A stretch of DNA of 64,000 nucleotides. Origin: Asterella californica (Eukaryota > Streptophyta > Marchantiopsida > Marchantiales > Aytoniaceae). A program made the position numbers and the translations under genes. The stretch lies in the NCBI GenBank assembly GCA_036924285.1, contig JAYKYS010000004.1, positions 18,260,001 through 18,324,000 of the forward strand. The letters are read 5' to 3'. Below the pieces are notes generated by a model. It made no database searches, was not told the DNA's origin, and saw only the letters and a list, made by a program, of their open reading frames with translations. This document shows, in pieces, positions 1 through 11,146 of this stretch (within the stretch, counting starts at the first letter, position 1; every line of letters begins with the position of its first letter).

Positions 1-771
1 GGGGCTTTAAAATTAAAGCGAAAGATTACAGTGGAAGCGGAAGATTACAACGGAAAACTGAAGCGGAAGATTTAGCGGAAGCGGAAAACTACAGCGGAAG
101 CGGAAGATTACCGCGGAAGCTTGAAGCGGAAAACTACAGCGGAAGCGGAAGATTACCGCGGAAGCTTGAAGCGGAATATTACAGCGGAAGCGGAAAACTA
201 CAGCAGAAGCGGAAGATTACCGCGGAAGCGGAAGCGGAAAACTACGGCGGAAGCGGAAGATTACCGCGGAAGCTTGAAGCGGAAAACTACAGCGGAAGCG
301 GAAGATTATCGCGGAAGCTTGAAGCGGAATATTACAGCGGAAGCGGAAAACTACAGCGGAAGCGGAAGATTACCGCGGAAGCTTGAAGCGGAAAACTACA
401 GCGGAAGCGGAAGATTACCGCGGAAGCTTGAAGCGGAATATTACAGCGGAAGCGGAAGATTACCGCGGAAGCTTGAAGCGGAAAACTACAGCGGAAGCGG
501 AAGATTACCGCGGAAGCTTGAAGCGGAATATTACAGCGGAAGCGGAAAACTACCGCGGAAGCTTGAAGCGGAATATTACAGCGGAAGCGGAAAACTACAG
601 CGGAAGCTCGAAGCGGAATATTACAGCGGAAGCGGAAAACTACAGCGAAAGCGAAAGATTATCACGGAAGCTTGAAGCGGAATATTACAGTGGAAGCGGA
701 AAACTACAGTGGAAGCAGAAGATTACAACAGAAGCTTGAAGCGGAAGATTACAGCGGAGGCGGAAGGAGGA
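1..771 (+). repeat. 45-bp tandem array in the 5' LTR of A
   Basis: About 17 degenerate copies of a 45-bp unit are built from the sub-motifs GCGGAA, GAAGCTTGAAGCGGAA, AACTACAGCGG and GATTACCGCGG. Because 45 is a multiple of three and the unit lacks stops in several frames, long low-complexity open frames run through it with a 15-residue period rich in K, E, S, G and Y. I treat these as by-products of the repeat, not genes. Confidence 0.92.
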
Positions 772-1547
772 GAATTAGAGTTTAAGAGGGGGGGCAGCTT
801 AGCTAAGGCCCTGCTTCTGATAAGTGACTGCGCTGATAAGGACAGCAGGGGGCAGCTTAAGCTGGGGTCTTTACTTTTAGGTAAAATACCTGCGGCGACT
901 TGGGATCGGGAGGACAGTTTTGAAGAGGATGTTTTCTGAGAGAGCTGAAGCGGAACACGCAGGAGAAGCTAAGAAGCTGGGGAAAGATCAAATTGGGGCT
1001 GGCAGATTGAATTGGGAGAGCATCGTAAGAGAGAGAGGCATGAATTTTAGGCTTGGACGTTGTTTAAATAGACTATTCTGGGGAGAAATTACTCTAAGGA
1101 GACAGTTCTATTGAGAGATCGTTTGGAAATCTACAGGGGACTTTTGATCGACGTTGGATCAGATTTCTGAGAGTTTCAGTTGGGACAAGGAGAGGAATAA
1201 GATTCAAGGGTCCGAATTTCTCTATTAGGTTCAGATTGAGACGTACTGGGTAGACTTTTGGCTTGACGGGTGAAGACAGGTGCGCTGGAGAGGAAGAGAG
1301 AGATTTTCTGTACAGTTGGAGAAATTGGTGGTGCAGACGACACTGTAATAAAGTTAATTGAATCTTGAGAGACCTATGTGTGTACCCAGGGTGTGTTTGA
1401 GTGCTTGTTTTTGTAATTGGTGAGCACAAGGAGCAGTGTTTTGAGATCGCATCGTTAGCAGCAACCTATTTTCTTTTCTGGTCATTTTTCTCTGACCGAT
1501 CACAGTCAGGAGGTCCGCCCTCCCCAAGAAAGACTCTCAACTCGACA
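1..1547 (+). repeat. 5' LTR of element A (3' portion)
   Basis: This stretch matches 8745-10156 of the 3' LTR, apart from three extra 45-bp units in the array and scattered substitutions. It ends in CA directly before the primer site. The U3 start is outside the window. Bases 772-1547 hold no convincing gene; short open frames there are uninterpreted LTR sequence. Confidence 0.9.
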
Positions 1548-1549
1548 TC

Positions 1550-1567
1550 TGGTGCTTCCACTGAGAG
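1550..1567 (+). other. Primer-binding site of element A
   Basis: TGGTGCTTCCACTGAGAG begins two bases after the LTR end. The same sequence occupies the same position in element D. The TGG start and the position are typical of a tRNA primer site. I cannot name the tRNA from the sequence. Confidence 0.7.
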
Positions 1568-1612
1568 CTATTGGGGTGATTGATTAGAGATTTGACTAGA
1601 TTGAGAGGGAGA

Positions 1613-4204
1613 ATGGATCACAGTGCTGCCGTACAAGGTGTAGCTGCTGCTCAAGGTGCTCCTGTTCAAGGGAATCCTGGTCAAGATGGAATTGGTTCTC
1701 AAGGAGGGCCTACGGTGGTTCCAACAGCAACAACACAGCCTGCTGTAGACACGTCTCAGATTCTTCAGGCGTTGGCTGCCTTGATTCAGCAGCAGCCTGC
1801 AGTTGGAGGAGCTGAGCAGAAGTCCACAAAGGCGTTACAAGCAATTGTTGGTCGATGTGGACGATTTGATGGAAGAGATGTTACTAGGTACCTGCGGGAG
1901 TATGTGGGTGAGATGGAGTTGGTCAGGGCACCTGAAGTTGAGGTAATTCTGAGCTTTGAGTTGATTGTTGTCCCTGAACTGAGAGAGAAGGTGAGGAATT
2001 TACAGAGAAGACATCTAGGTGGGTGGACTTTGTTTGAGCGTGCATTGAGAGAAGAGTTTCTAGAAGAGGAACCTGAAAGAGTCACCAGAAGAACTCTCAT
2101 GGACTGGATAGAGCGTCAGCCTGGACGTTCCATGGGATTGAATGAGATAATTCGGGAGTTTGAGAAGAGGTACTCTCAGCTTTCTGGTCTAGAGAAGTTG
2201 ACGCTGGATGCTAGGAAGACGGAGTTGTTCTTGGGGGCTCTGGATGAGTTCACAGCAGATAGGCTTTGTTTCATGTTGGCTGATCGAGGGACTGAAGGGG
2301 GAGTTACATCTGATTGGAGGAGAGTGGAAGAAGCAGTATCTACCCTTGCTAGGCAACGTCGTGGTAGGATGGTGTTACAGCTAGAAACCTTACCAGAGCA
2401 GCAGAGAGTAGCTCCTCAAGTTCATGTAGCTCCTCCTACAATACCTCAGGCACCTATTGTGATTTCTCAAGCACCCATAGTGGTTCCCCAAGTGATTGCT
2501 CAAGCGCCTGCAGTACCTATCCCAGCATAGAGAGGACCTAGACAGCAACAGCGACCTGCTGAGAACCGAAATCAGAATAACTTGATAGAAGAGCTCACTC
2601 AACAGCTGAGAGATTTGAGGGTTGAGATGGCAGACTTGAGGAGAGATCAACGACCAGTTGCGCCAGGTGCTCGATCTGTAGGAGGAACCTTTACAAGGAG
2701 ATGTATTTGGTGCGACAGCCCAGATCATCTCAGAGGAGACTGTCAAGACTTGGCGGTTGCCTTGCGAGAGGGCGTAGTCAATTATCAGAATAACAGGCTG
2801 TATTTAACCGTCACGGGACAGCCTCTTAACACTTATTTTGGGAGAGGAGGAATGAGAAGTTCTCTTCCAGCACTTACTGACGCGAATACTACAGCGATGA
2901 CTGCGGGTTCTGCAGAGGCTGATGTGTATACTGGGAGAGTTGAGGTGCGCTCTAATCCAACTATGGTTGAGCAGGCTGTTGAGGTTCCGGTTGAAATGAT
3001 GAAGAGAGGTGCTGAAAGCATTAGGAGAGCTACTGGATGGAGAGACCCAGTAGATGCAACTTCTATTCGAGCATTTTTAGAGACGAGTGGTGAACAAGAT
3101 GCCATGATCGAAGACAAAAGAAGAAGGGACGCTTCTGATTTAGATGCAGGGGTACCAGAGGACAGTGATCGTCGAAGAGTTACAAGAAGGAGAGCAGCAG
3201 AACCATCACCAACTATACCAACTGGAAGGTCTCCTGCTGCAGAGGATATGCCCTCTACCTCTACAGCACCACCACCTACAGTAGATCCTATGGAAGGTGT
3301 ACATGATTTACCACAAGAGCCTACTGCTACGGATAGAGTGCGGGGGAAAAGGTTTACAGCACAGGAGAAGGGGAAAGCTCCAGCTTACAAGTTAGCGGCA
3401 GACATCGAGACAACAACAGACTTGCGTGCTGTTCTAGAACAACGCATTTTGGATGCTAGAGTTGAGTTTACTCTTCGTGAAGTGCTTGGTATCGCAAAGA
3501 GAGAGTTTCATGAGTTGATAATAGACATCATGAAGAGAAAGAGACAGATATTGACTGAACAAGTAAGTAGTCAGATGGTTGGAGCAGTAGATGCTATTGG
3601 TGTCGATCAGTTCAGAGATGATAAGTATGAGGCATGGGTTGCTGGTCCTGCTGTTATTGAGAACGAAGATGAAGAGTTTGAAGAGGAAAGGTCAGGCGCA
3701 GACAGCGATTTCAAGGAGAAGCACTGGGCAAGAGCGACAACTGAGACGCAGGTTCGACTTGGAGGACTTTCTGAGCCAGTACCTGCACTTGTGGATCACG
3801 GGTCGGAGATCAACATCATTTCCAAGGAGGTGTATGAGAAGGAGCAGTGGCCAATCGAAAGGAATCATGGTTGGGTACTTCGTGCAGCAAATAATCAGAA
3901 GGGTGAGTTATACGGAGCTTGTCCCAATATACGTGTAAGGATTGGGGATGTAGAGGTTGATCAGCATTTCTTTGTAAAGTCATCTGCCTCCTATCCTGTC
4001 ATACTGGGCCAACCATACATCACCGCTGTTCGAATGGAGACAAAGGTGATGAATGATGGGTCTCATTATGCCAGAGTTCGGAGTCCTGATGATAAGTACT
4101 CAGTACAGTTTTTGACGGTTCGTTCAAGACATGAGCGGAACCGACAAACCCTTAGAGATTCTCAGACGAAGAGATGTGAGGGTTTTCACAGTCCACTCCT
4201 GTAG
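1613..4204 (+). pseudogene. gag-pro: gag-protease of element A (one internal stop)
   Basis: This frame encodes capsid, nucleocapsid and protease. I place the start at ATG 1613, which aligns with the D start at 21353. An alpha-helical capsid region is followed by a Pro/Val/Ala-rich linker, a CX2CX4HX4C zinc knuckle (CIWCDSPDHLRGDC, near 2701), a variable charged stretch and a retropepsin near 3780-4110 with active site LVDHGSEIN. A TAG at 2528-2530 interrupts the frame in the linker; element C is open there, so it is probably a mutation. The frame ends at 4204, overlapping pol in the -1 frame. The His after the catalytic Asp is unusual, since most retropepsins have Ser or Thr. Confidence 0.88.
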
Positions 4205-4222
4205 AGCGGGAAGACAGGGGTG
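4177..4222 (+). promoter_or_regulatory. Predicted -1 ribosomal frameshift signal, gag-pro/pol of A
   Basis: The slippery heptamer GGGTTTT lies at 4180-4186 and is read G|GGT|TTT in the gag-pro frame. A 7-nt spacer follows. Then 4194-4202 can pair with 4214-4222 (nine pairs, one G-T) around an 11-nt loop. A TGA in the -1 frame at 4177-4179 abuts the heptamer, so pol opens exactly there. C and D have the same arrangement with different stem sequences. Confidence 0.82.
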
Positions 4223-7200
4223 TAGAACCTACTGTTGAGGTCCCGTCGGAGGTGGAAGCGAGACATGTACAAAGGTCTGGAGACAAGTGTGGTGTACAGA
4301 GTTGGCAGTCCGGATTGCTGATGTTTGAGGCAGATGGCTGGAGTCGATTTACAAGAGTTGAAGATATGAGGAAAAATACAAAAAGATGGATGGTGAACCA
4401 GGTATCAGAGTTGTGGCGTGTAGGAGTTCTACCTGAAGACGAAGTAGTTTCTGGCTTGTTTGAAGAGTTTATGCCTGTACAGTCAGTTATTGGTTGGTTA
4501 GACAATGTGAGTAGATTGATGGAGGGAGAAAATAGTGTGGTGGTGATCCCTATCCACTCTCGATGCATATATGAGGAGATTGCTACATACCTGCAGTTCT
4601 TTCCTCATCCGATGCAGAATAGTGAAGGGAGAGAAGCAAGTTGTTGGTGTGCACTCCCTCAGGAAGCAGACGTCCATGCGAAGTACAAATCTGTACTGAG
4701 AAAGGTAAGACCGGTAGCAGCTCAACTACCTGCTAACTCCCAGCAGCAAGTACAGTTAGTGGAGACTGAACCTATATTGCGTGATCATAGGCGAGTAGGG
4801 CACCAGTTTACTGAGAAGACATTGAAGGAGCTCCAGATAGGAGGGGGTGATTTCTTGACTGGGATCGAAAAGACAGTGTTTGAACAGATGGTAGTAAAGC
4901 ATGGTAAAGCATTCTCTTTTTCAGCAGAGAAGATAGGTTGTGTGGACCCAAAGGTTATAGCGCCTATGGTTATATTCACAATCCCTCATGTGCCTTGGGA
5001 CCTGAAACCGATCCCAGTTCCTCGTGCTTTGTTGCCAAAACTCATCAAGTTGTTGAAGGAGAAGGTACAGATGGGGATACTTGAGCCGTCTATGGGGCCA
5101 TATTCTAGCAGGTGGTTCACTGTACCCAAGAAGTCAGGGGCTTTGCGTTTTATCCAAGACCTACAGCCTGCGAATAACGTAACCATTCGAAACGTTGGAA
5201 CGGGTCCTGTGATTGAAGAGGTAGCAGAGGCATTTGCAGGGAGAGCTATCTATTCGATAGGAGATCTATATTCTTTTGTTATGATCAGTTCCAGCTGGCT
5301 GTGGAGAGTAGAGATTTAACTACTATGCGTACGCCTCTGGGGTTGATGCGGATGTGTACTCTTCCACAAGGAGCGACGAACTCGGTGGCTCATATGCAGA
5401 ATGCGATGCATAAGGTATTAAGGGAGTTTGTGCCTGATGTTACCATTCCATTTCTAGATGATATTCCTATAAAGGGTTGCGCGGTTGAAGACAAGGATGA
5501 AGCAATACTTGCGAATGGATGTAGAAGGTTTGTTACAGACCATATCAGGGATGTAGAACGTATCTTGACTCGACTGGAGGAGGTGCATCTCACCCTGTCA
5601 GGAGCTAAGTCCAAGTTTGGTGTGTCTGAGATTTTAGTGGTTGGACATCTGTGTGGTGCTTTTGGAAGGCGACCAAACCCCGAGAAGGTTGAAGCTATAG
5701 CTAGGATGGCAGACTGTAAAAATATCACGGAGGTTCGACGCTTTCTAGGTGCTTGTGTATTTTATCGTTTATCCATTCCTCATTATGCCCATGTTGCTGA
5801 GCCTTTGTATGCATTATTGAGGAAGGGTAAGAGGTTTGCATGGATCTCAATCCATCGAAAAGCTATGAATAGGCTGAAGGAGGCTCTACAGTCTCCACCT
5901 GTTCTAAGAAGAGTAGACTACGGATGTGGGAGACCTGTCATGGTCACAGTAGATACTAGTCCAAAGGCGATTGGCTGGGCAATAGGTCAAGATGATGCGG
6001 ATGGTATGCGGTTTACCTCTAGGTTCGGAGCTAAGATCTTGACAGACAGGCAACGAGATTATCCTCAGGTGAAGCGTGAGTTGTGGGGAGCGGTGACAGC
6101 GATGAAGACAGACCGTGAGTTTTTGATTGGTGCTCATGTAGTTCTAGAAACGGATTGTCTACCTCTACTAGGCATGATATCCAACTGTAGCACGCCAGAC
6201 ATAGCGATGTTACGTTGGATTGCCTATATTAGAAGTTTGAATCCAGAGCTGAAGCTTATAAAAGGAAAGGAGAATATGGTCGTAGACATGTTATCAAGAG
6301 CTCGATTTGTAGACGAGGATGTCATGATTTCAGAAGCTGAGGAAGAGGAGAGAAAGGATGCTCAGTGTCAGGTTAATCGACGGGCTACGAACTTAGAGCC
6401 CTTGATGTTTAGAGAGGAGCTTTACACAGGTAGACTTCGTGACATAGGGTATTATCTGAGCTTGTTGGAGAGGCAAGAGAGATGGAGTAAAGTAGAGTTC
6501 AGAGAGATAAGGAAACAAGCTTACAACTATCTTCTGCATGATGGGTATCTTTGGAGACGGCCACAGAGAAGAGATGGGATGTTCATACGAGTAGTGGACG
6601 ATCTGCAGACTAAGCAGCAACTAATGAAAGAGTTCCATGATACCTTATGGGCCGGACATCGAGGGATTTGGGCTACCTACGTCAAGCTGAAGGAAAGATA
6701 TTGGTGGAAAGGTCTGTATCAGGATGTGATGAACTACGTCAGTTCTTGCTTGCATTGTCAGTTCTACTCAAAGATCCGGTATAGGGACGGTCTCGTGCCA
6801 ACTTATCCGCCTTGCATTCACTTCCAGTGGGTTCTCGACTTGGTGGTAATGCCTCTGGGGTTATGGGGCATGCGATATTTGGTTCTGGCTCGTGAGGATC
6901 TCTCCAACTTTGTAGAAGGGCGAGCCTTGAGGACGAAGACCACAGAGGGGATATGTAAGTTTGTTCTTGAAGATATTATTTGTAGATATGGGTCTGTAGG
7001 AAGGCTACGTGCAGATAGGGGAGAACTACGTGGTACGGAAGGGAAAGAGTTTTTTGCTCGATATGGTGTGAAGCTCAAGCTTACTACTGCGATGAATCCA
7101 GAGGGGATTGGCAAGAGCGAACGAGGACATCCATCAATAGTTCAGGCTTTGGTGAAAGCGTGTGATGGTAAGCATAGAGAGTGGCCTAGGTTACTCCCTT

Positions 7201-7805
7201 TTGCTTTATGGGCAGATATAACAACTCATTGTTCTACTACAGGGTACATGCCTGTTGAGTTAATGCTAGGACAGAAACCAATGATGCCAACAGAAGAAGA
7301 CTTTCCTACCTAGGCTACCTTGCCATGGGAAGATAATATGAACCGTGTGCAACTTCTCTCACTACGAATCAGACAGCTAGAATGTAGAGAGGAGGATCTT
7401 GCTGAAGCGCAACGACGGTTGAAGGCGGCTCGACTTGGGAACAAGGAGAGGTTTGATAAGACTCACCGACTACGACCTAAACCGATACAAGTTGGGGACT
7501 GGGTGTTGGTATACGACAACACATTGGAGAACCAACACTCTACAATTCGAAAGTTTTCGAGAAGGTGGTTTGGCCCGTACCTTGTCTCTGATGTACATCA
7601 GAATGCTACTTATTCCTTGCAAGAGCTAGATGGCACGCCTTTAAGGCTTCCAGTTGCTGGGAAACGAGTGAAGTTATTCAAGAAGAGAGGGGAGACTGTG
7701 GAGCTAGCTGAGTTCTTAAGTTCAGAGCAGATCGGAGCAAATGAAGATCTTTCTGAGGCGGTCGAGGAGAGCGAAGACGATTTAGAGGACCACGACGATC
7801 GGTGA
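4180..7805 (+). pseudogene. pol: pol (RT, RNase H, integrase) of element A, frameshifted
   Basis: Read in the -1 frame after gag-pro, this encodes reverse transcriptase, RNase H and integrase. RT motifs include WFTVPKKSGALRFIQDLQP near 5110-5170 and the catalytic FLDD near 5450. RNase H begins at TVDTSPKAIGWA near 5950. Integrase has the H-x6-H…CX2C zinc motif (HDTLWAGH, CLHC; about 6640-6770), a DDE core to about 7130, and an FGPY-type C-terminal module near 7580 followed by an acidic tail. The breaks are a frameshift around 5270, between DLY and the next conserved block, and a TAG at 7311-7313 where C has Trp. The 1134-aa homologue in C is intact. No chromodomain is present. Confidence 0.88.
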
Positions 7806-8351
7806 TGGATTGGCACATACCAGAGGATGTGCAGGTTTGGAGGGGGTGAATGTCGTGTTGTACATGGGTTTGTACAGTGAAAACTAGTTGCAAAGAGATC
7901 TTTTCTCTGTTGTGTAAAAGAAGCTGCCATGTAGCTTATCAAGCTGGGCAGGAGCTAAGCTGGGGTGGTGCTTGACAAGCTGCCCCCTAGCTTGGGTTGG
8001 AATATCACCCCTAAGGGAGTCGAAAGACATCAGAATACAAAGCTCGACGAGGAGAGCGACCTCATGCTTCTAGTTTTGACAGAAAGTGTTCTAAGCAATA
8101 GTTAGTACGAGTTTTAGGCTGTGAAATATGTGAAAGAGGGAAATCTGTCGATTCTGGTTCGTGACTCGAACTCAGAATCGGATAGCGTAAGCGTGTAGGT
8201 GTTCACAAATACTATAGTTTTGACTCCTTGTTCATTAAAAATGGAGTTGTATAGAGAAGTTAGTGTAGGAAAGACTAGTAAAGATCTTACAGAAAAATTT
8301 CTTCAGGTAAACATATGTACAAAAGTTTTTACCTTCTTGAACGGAACCAAA

Positions 8352-8690
8352 GGCCATCCCAGTGATAGGGCGCCTGCCTAGGAGGGAAGTGGTCTCAGGA
8401 TCAATCCCCCCTGGCCTCTGGTCCTATTCCGGCATGTTGGCCTCCTGGAAGGGAGTCTATGTTGGATATGCAGCCACGTCCTGCATATCTAGGGGCGGGA
8501 GACCGGTATCTCTCTTAATCGTGGGCTTCCTGGCCTAAGCCTCCGCATGCCATCCTGAATATACTATGAGAGATACCTGGTGCGCATATGGGGGGGCTGT
8601 GAGCCATGTGGGGCAGCCTCATAAGTGTTGGGACTTCGGCCTACATTGGATGGCTTGTAGTATATTCAGGGTGGCATCGAGGGCACGGGA
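8352..8690 (+). repeat. tRNA-derived SINE-like insert in the 3' LTR of A
   Basis: The first ~75 bases resemble a degenerate tRNA. An A-box-like AGTGATAGGGCGCCTGCCTAGG is followed by a B-box-like GGATCAATCCC, the spacing used by RNA polymerase III in tRNA-related SINEs. The body has a perfect 9-bp hairpin (8465-8473 with 8481-8489) and two further inverted pairs that interleave. I found no clear target duplication or A-tail. The 5' LTR copy of this region is outside the window, so I cannot tell whether the insert arrived before or after element A moved. Confidence 0.55.
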
Positions 8691-8744
8691 AACTTTTGCT
8701 GAATATTATGTACGCATAAGGACAGCAGAGGAACAGCTTTAGAT

Positions 8745-9380
8745 GGGGCCTTAAAATTAAAGCGAAAGATTACAGTGGAAGCGGAAGATTACAACGGAAA
8801 ACTGAAGCGGAAGATTCAGCGGAAGCGGAAAACTACAGCGGAAGCGGAAGATTACCGCGGAAGCTTGAAGCGGAAAACTACAGCGGAAGCGGAAGATTAC
8901 CGCGGAAGCTTGAAGCGGAATATTACAGCGGAAGCGGAAGACTACAGCAGAAGCGGAAGATTACCGTGGAAGCGGAAGCGGAAAATTACGGCGGAAGCGG
9001 AAGATTACCGTGGAAGCTTGAAGCGGAAAACTACAGCGGAAGCGGAAGATTACCGCGGAAGCTTGAAGCGGAATATTACAGCGGAAGCGGAAAACTACAG
9101 CGGAAGCGGAAGATTACCGCGGAAGCTTGAAGCGGAATATTACAGCGGAAGCGGAAAACTACCGCGGAAGCTTGAAGCGGAATATTACAGCGGAAGCGGA
9201 AAACTACAGCGGAAGCTCGAAGCGGAATATTACAGCGGAAGCGGAAAACTACAGCGGAAGCGAAAGATTATCACGGAAGCTTGAAGCGGAATATTACAGT
9301 GGAAGCGGAAAACTACAGTGGAAGCGGAAGATTACAACAGAAGCTTGAAGCGGAAGATTACAGCGGAGGCGGAAGGAGGA
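8745..9380 (+). repeat. 45-bp tandem array in the 3' LTR of A
   Basis: This is the same array as at 1-771 but 135 bp shorter between matching flanks, which is exactly three 45-bp units. Open frames of 169 and 73 codons through it are by-products of the repeat. Confidence 0.92.
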
Positions 9381-10156
9381 GAACTAGAGTTTAAGAGGGG
9401 GGGCAGCTTAGCTAAGGCCCTGCTTCTGATAAGTGACTGCGCTGATAAGGACAGCAGGGGGCAGCTTAAGCTGGGGTCTTTACTTTTAGGTAAAATACCT
9501 GCGGCGACTTGGGATCGGGAGGACAGTTTTGAAGAGGATGTTTTCTGAGAGAGCTGAAGCGGAACACGCAGGAGAAGCTAAGAAGCTGGGGAAAGATCAA
9601 ATTGGGGCTAGCAGATTGAATTGAGAGAGCATCGTAAGAGAGAGAGGCATGAATTTTAGGCTTGGACGTTGTTTAAATAGACTATTCTGGGGAGAAATTA
9701 CTCTAAGGAGACAGTTCTATTGAGAGATCGTTTGGAAATCTACAGGGGACTTTTGATCGACGTTGGATCAGATTTCTGAGAGTTTCAGTTGGGGCAAGGA
9801 GAGGAATAAGATTCAGGGGTCCGAATTTCTCTATTAGGTTCAGATTGAGACGTACTGGGTAGACTTTTGGCTTGACGAGTGAAGACATGTGCGCTGGAGA
9901 GGAAGAGAGAGATTTTCTGTACAGTTGGAGAAATTGGTGGTGCAAACGACACTGTAATAAAGTTAATTGAATCTTGAGAGACCTATGTGTGTACCCAGGG
10001 TGTGTTTGAGTGCTTGTTTTTGTAATTGGTGAGCACAAGGAGCAGTGTTTTGAGATCGCATCGTTAGCAGCAACCTATTTTCTTTTCTGGTCATTTTTCT
10101 CTGACCGATCACAGTCAGGAGGTCCGCCCTCCCCAAGAAAGACTCTCAACTCGACA

Positions 10157-10228
10157 CCGCTGACTCTGTTAACCCAAGAAACCTTCAGATCCGACTCTTG
10201 ATAGCCGAGATATCGTCTATTTTCGGTC
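10157..10228. other. Short flank between A and B
   Basis: These 72 bases separate the end of A from the start of B and continue, after B, at 18963. The last four bases (GGTC, 10225-10228) are one copy of B's target duplication. No gene is seen. Confidence 0.7.
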
Positions 10229-11101
10229 TGTAACGACCTATGTTACACATAGGAAGTTTGTCTATTAGTAAGGTGTTTAGTTATAACTAAGTGTTGAGAA
10301 TGTTTATTTGCTGCCAAAGTACTTTAAGGAGGTTTCAAGTTAGCCATGACTAGCTAAAAGTTAGTTATGGTTAAACTTAGCTGTACTTTTGGCAGAATTC
10401 AGATATTTGCTAAAGGGTGAGCACTACTATCTTGTCATCTTGTCTAAAAGGTAGAAAGGAGGTGGAAAGTATCCCTTATCTCCTTTTTGACTTGATATTA
10501 GTGGTTGGATTAAAGTTGTGGACTTTGTGGGCATTAAAAACAAGAAGAGATTCCACATATTTCCTTTTTAGTGGGTCCTAGTGTAGAGGGGGGGTGGAAA
10601 TTCGAGATTCCTTGAGAATATTCCAGAATCCTTTTAGAAGTTGTTGACTTTGAAGGAATAAGCCCATGTGAAAAGGTAAGAAGTCCATGTGATTAATGCT
10701 TTTACCTTAAGTAATATCTTAGTAAAACCCTGTAAAAGTAGTTACGACTGAGTTACCGGAGGGTACCAAAGTAAAAACCTAAAATGTATAAATAGAGGAG
10801 TAGAGAAGAGCTCCTCCTCCTTGTTTTCACATCATCGTAATGACAACTTCAGTAATATAGAGAGTGTGGGATATTTTTAGTTGATAAGTTTGTGGAGATT
10901 TTTAGTTGATAAGTTTGGGGGTGTATGAATGAGTGAACTTAGCATTTTTCCTTTCAAGATTCATGGTGTGCTTCCATCAAAGCCATCAGAGGTGACCCCT
11001 GAGTGAGAGACAGGCCCGACATTTGCAGATTCATCGATGACGATCGTGGTGGTTGAGAGATCGGGAGGGTAGTTGATCGATGGGATCGTGAAGGGTTTAC
11101 A
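10229..11101 (+). repeat. 5' LTR of element B
   Basis: This 873-bp LTR matches 18043-18958, except that the 3' copy carries about 43 extra bases near its end, where a TTTTAGTTGATAAGTTT motif is repeated; replication slippage is likely. Few substitutions separate the copies. Confidence 0.93.
10787..10794 (+). promoter_or_regulatory. TATA box in the 5' LTR of B
   Basis: TATAAATA followed by GAGGAGTAGAGAAGAG is conserved in the 3' LTR at 18601-18608. It is the likely Pol II promoter that defines the U3/R border about 300 bp before the LTR end. Confidence 0.65.
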
Positions 11102-11105
11102 TTTT

Positions 11106-11122
11106 TGGTTCCGTTGCCGGGA
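11106..11122 (+). other. Primer-binding site of element B
   Basis: TGGTTCCGTTGCCGGGA starts four bases after the LTR end and resembles the complement of the tRNA-Asp 3' end used by Athila-type elements (TGGCGCCGTTGCCGGGGA). Confidence 0.75.
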
Positions 11123-11146
11123 CCTCACTTGAAGGGATCATTGAAA

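Larger units (their letters stand above)
1..10156 (+). mobile_element. Element A, Ty3/gypsy LTR retrotransposon (5' end outside window)
   Basis: The order is partial 5' LTR, primer site, gag-pro, pol, purine tract and 3' LTR, all on the plus strand. The LTR end before the primer site (…ACTCTCAACTCGACA at 1547) recurs at 10156, which defines the right edge. Outside the tandem array the two LTR copies differ at roughly eight of about 790 positions I compared by eye, so the insertion is fairly recent but not new. Both coding regions are broken. RT and integrase match elements C and D in this window and differ from the Athila-like B and the chromovirus F. The target duplication cannot be checked because the left edge is outside the window. 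Confidence 0.9.
7836..10156 (+). repeat. Polypurine tract and 3' LTR of element A
   Basis: The purine tract TTTGGAGGGGGTGAA (7836-7850) abuts the LTR start TGTCGTG at 7851; C has a similar tract before its TGTCGCG start. The LTR runs 2306 bp to 10156. Its U3 holds a tRNA-like insert and the 45-bp array. Between 7851 and 8350 I see no gene. Confidence 0.88.

Noticed and set aside
121..939. Open frames of 184, 118 and 76 codons through the 45-bp array
   Set aside because: Low-complexity repeat whose unit is a multiple of three and lacks stops in several frames; no start context, domain or conservation beyond the repeat.
8352..8425. Intact tRNA gene
   Set aside because: The B-box is imperfect and no full cloverleaf with a matched acceptor stem could be drawn; a tRNA-derived repeat fits better.
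8775..9348. Array of similar units as a CRISPR
   Set aside because: Units are contiguous and degenerate without unique spacers, and the setting is a eukaryotic LTR.
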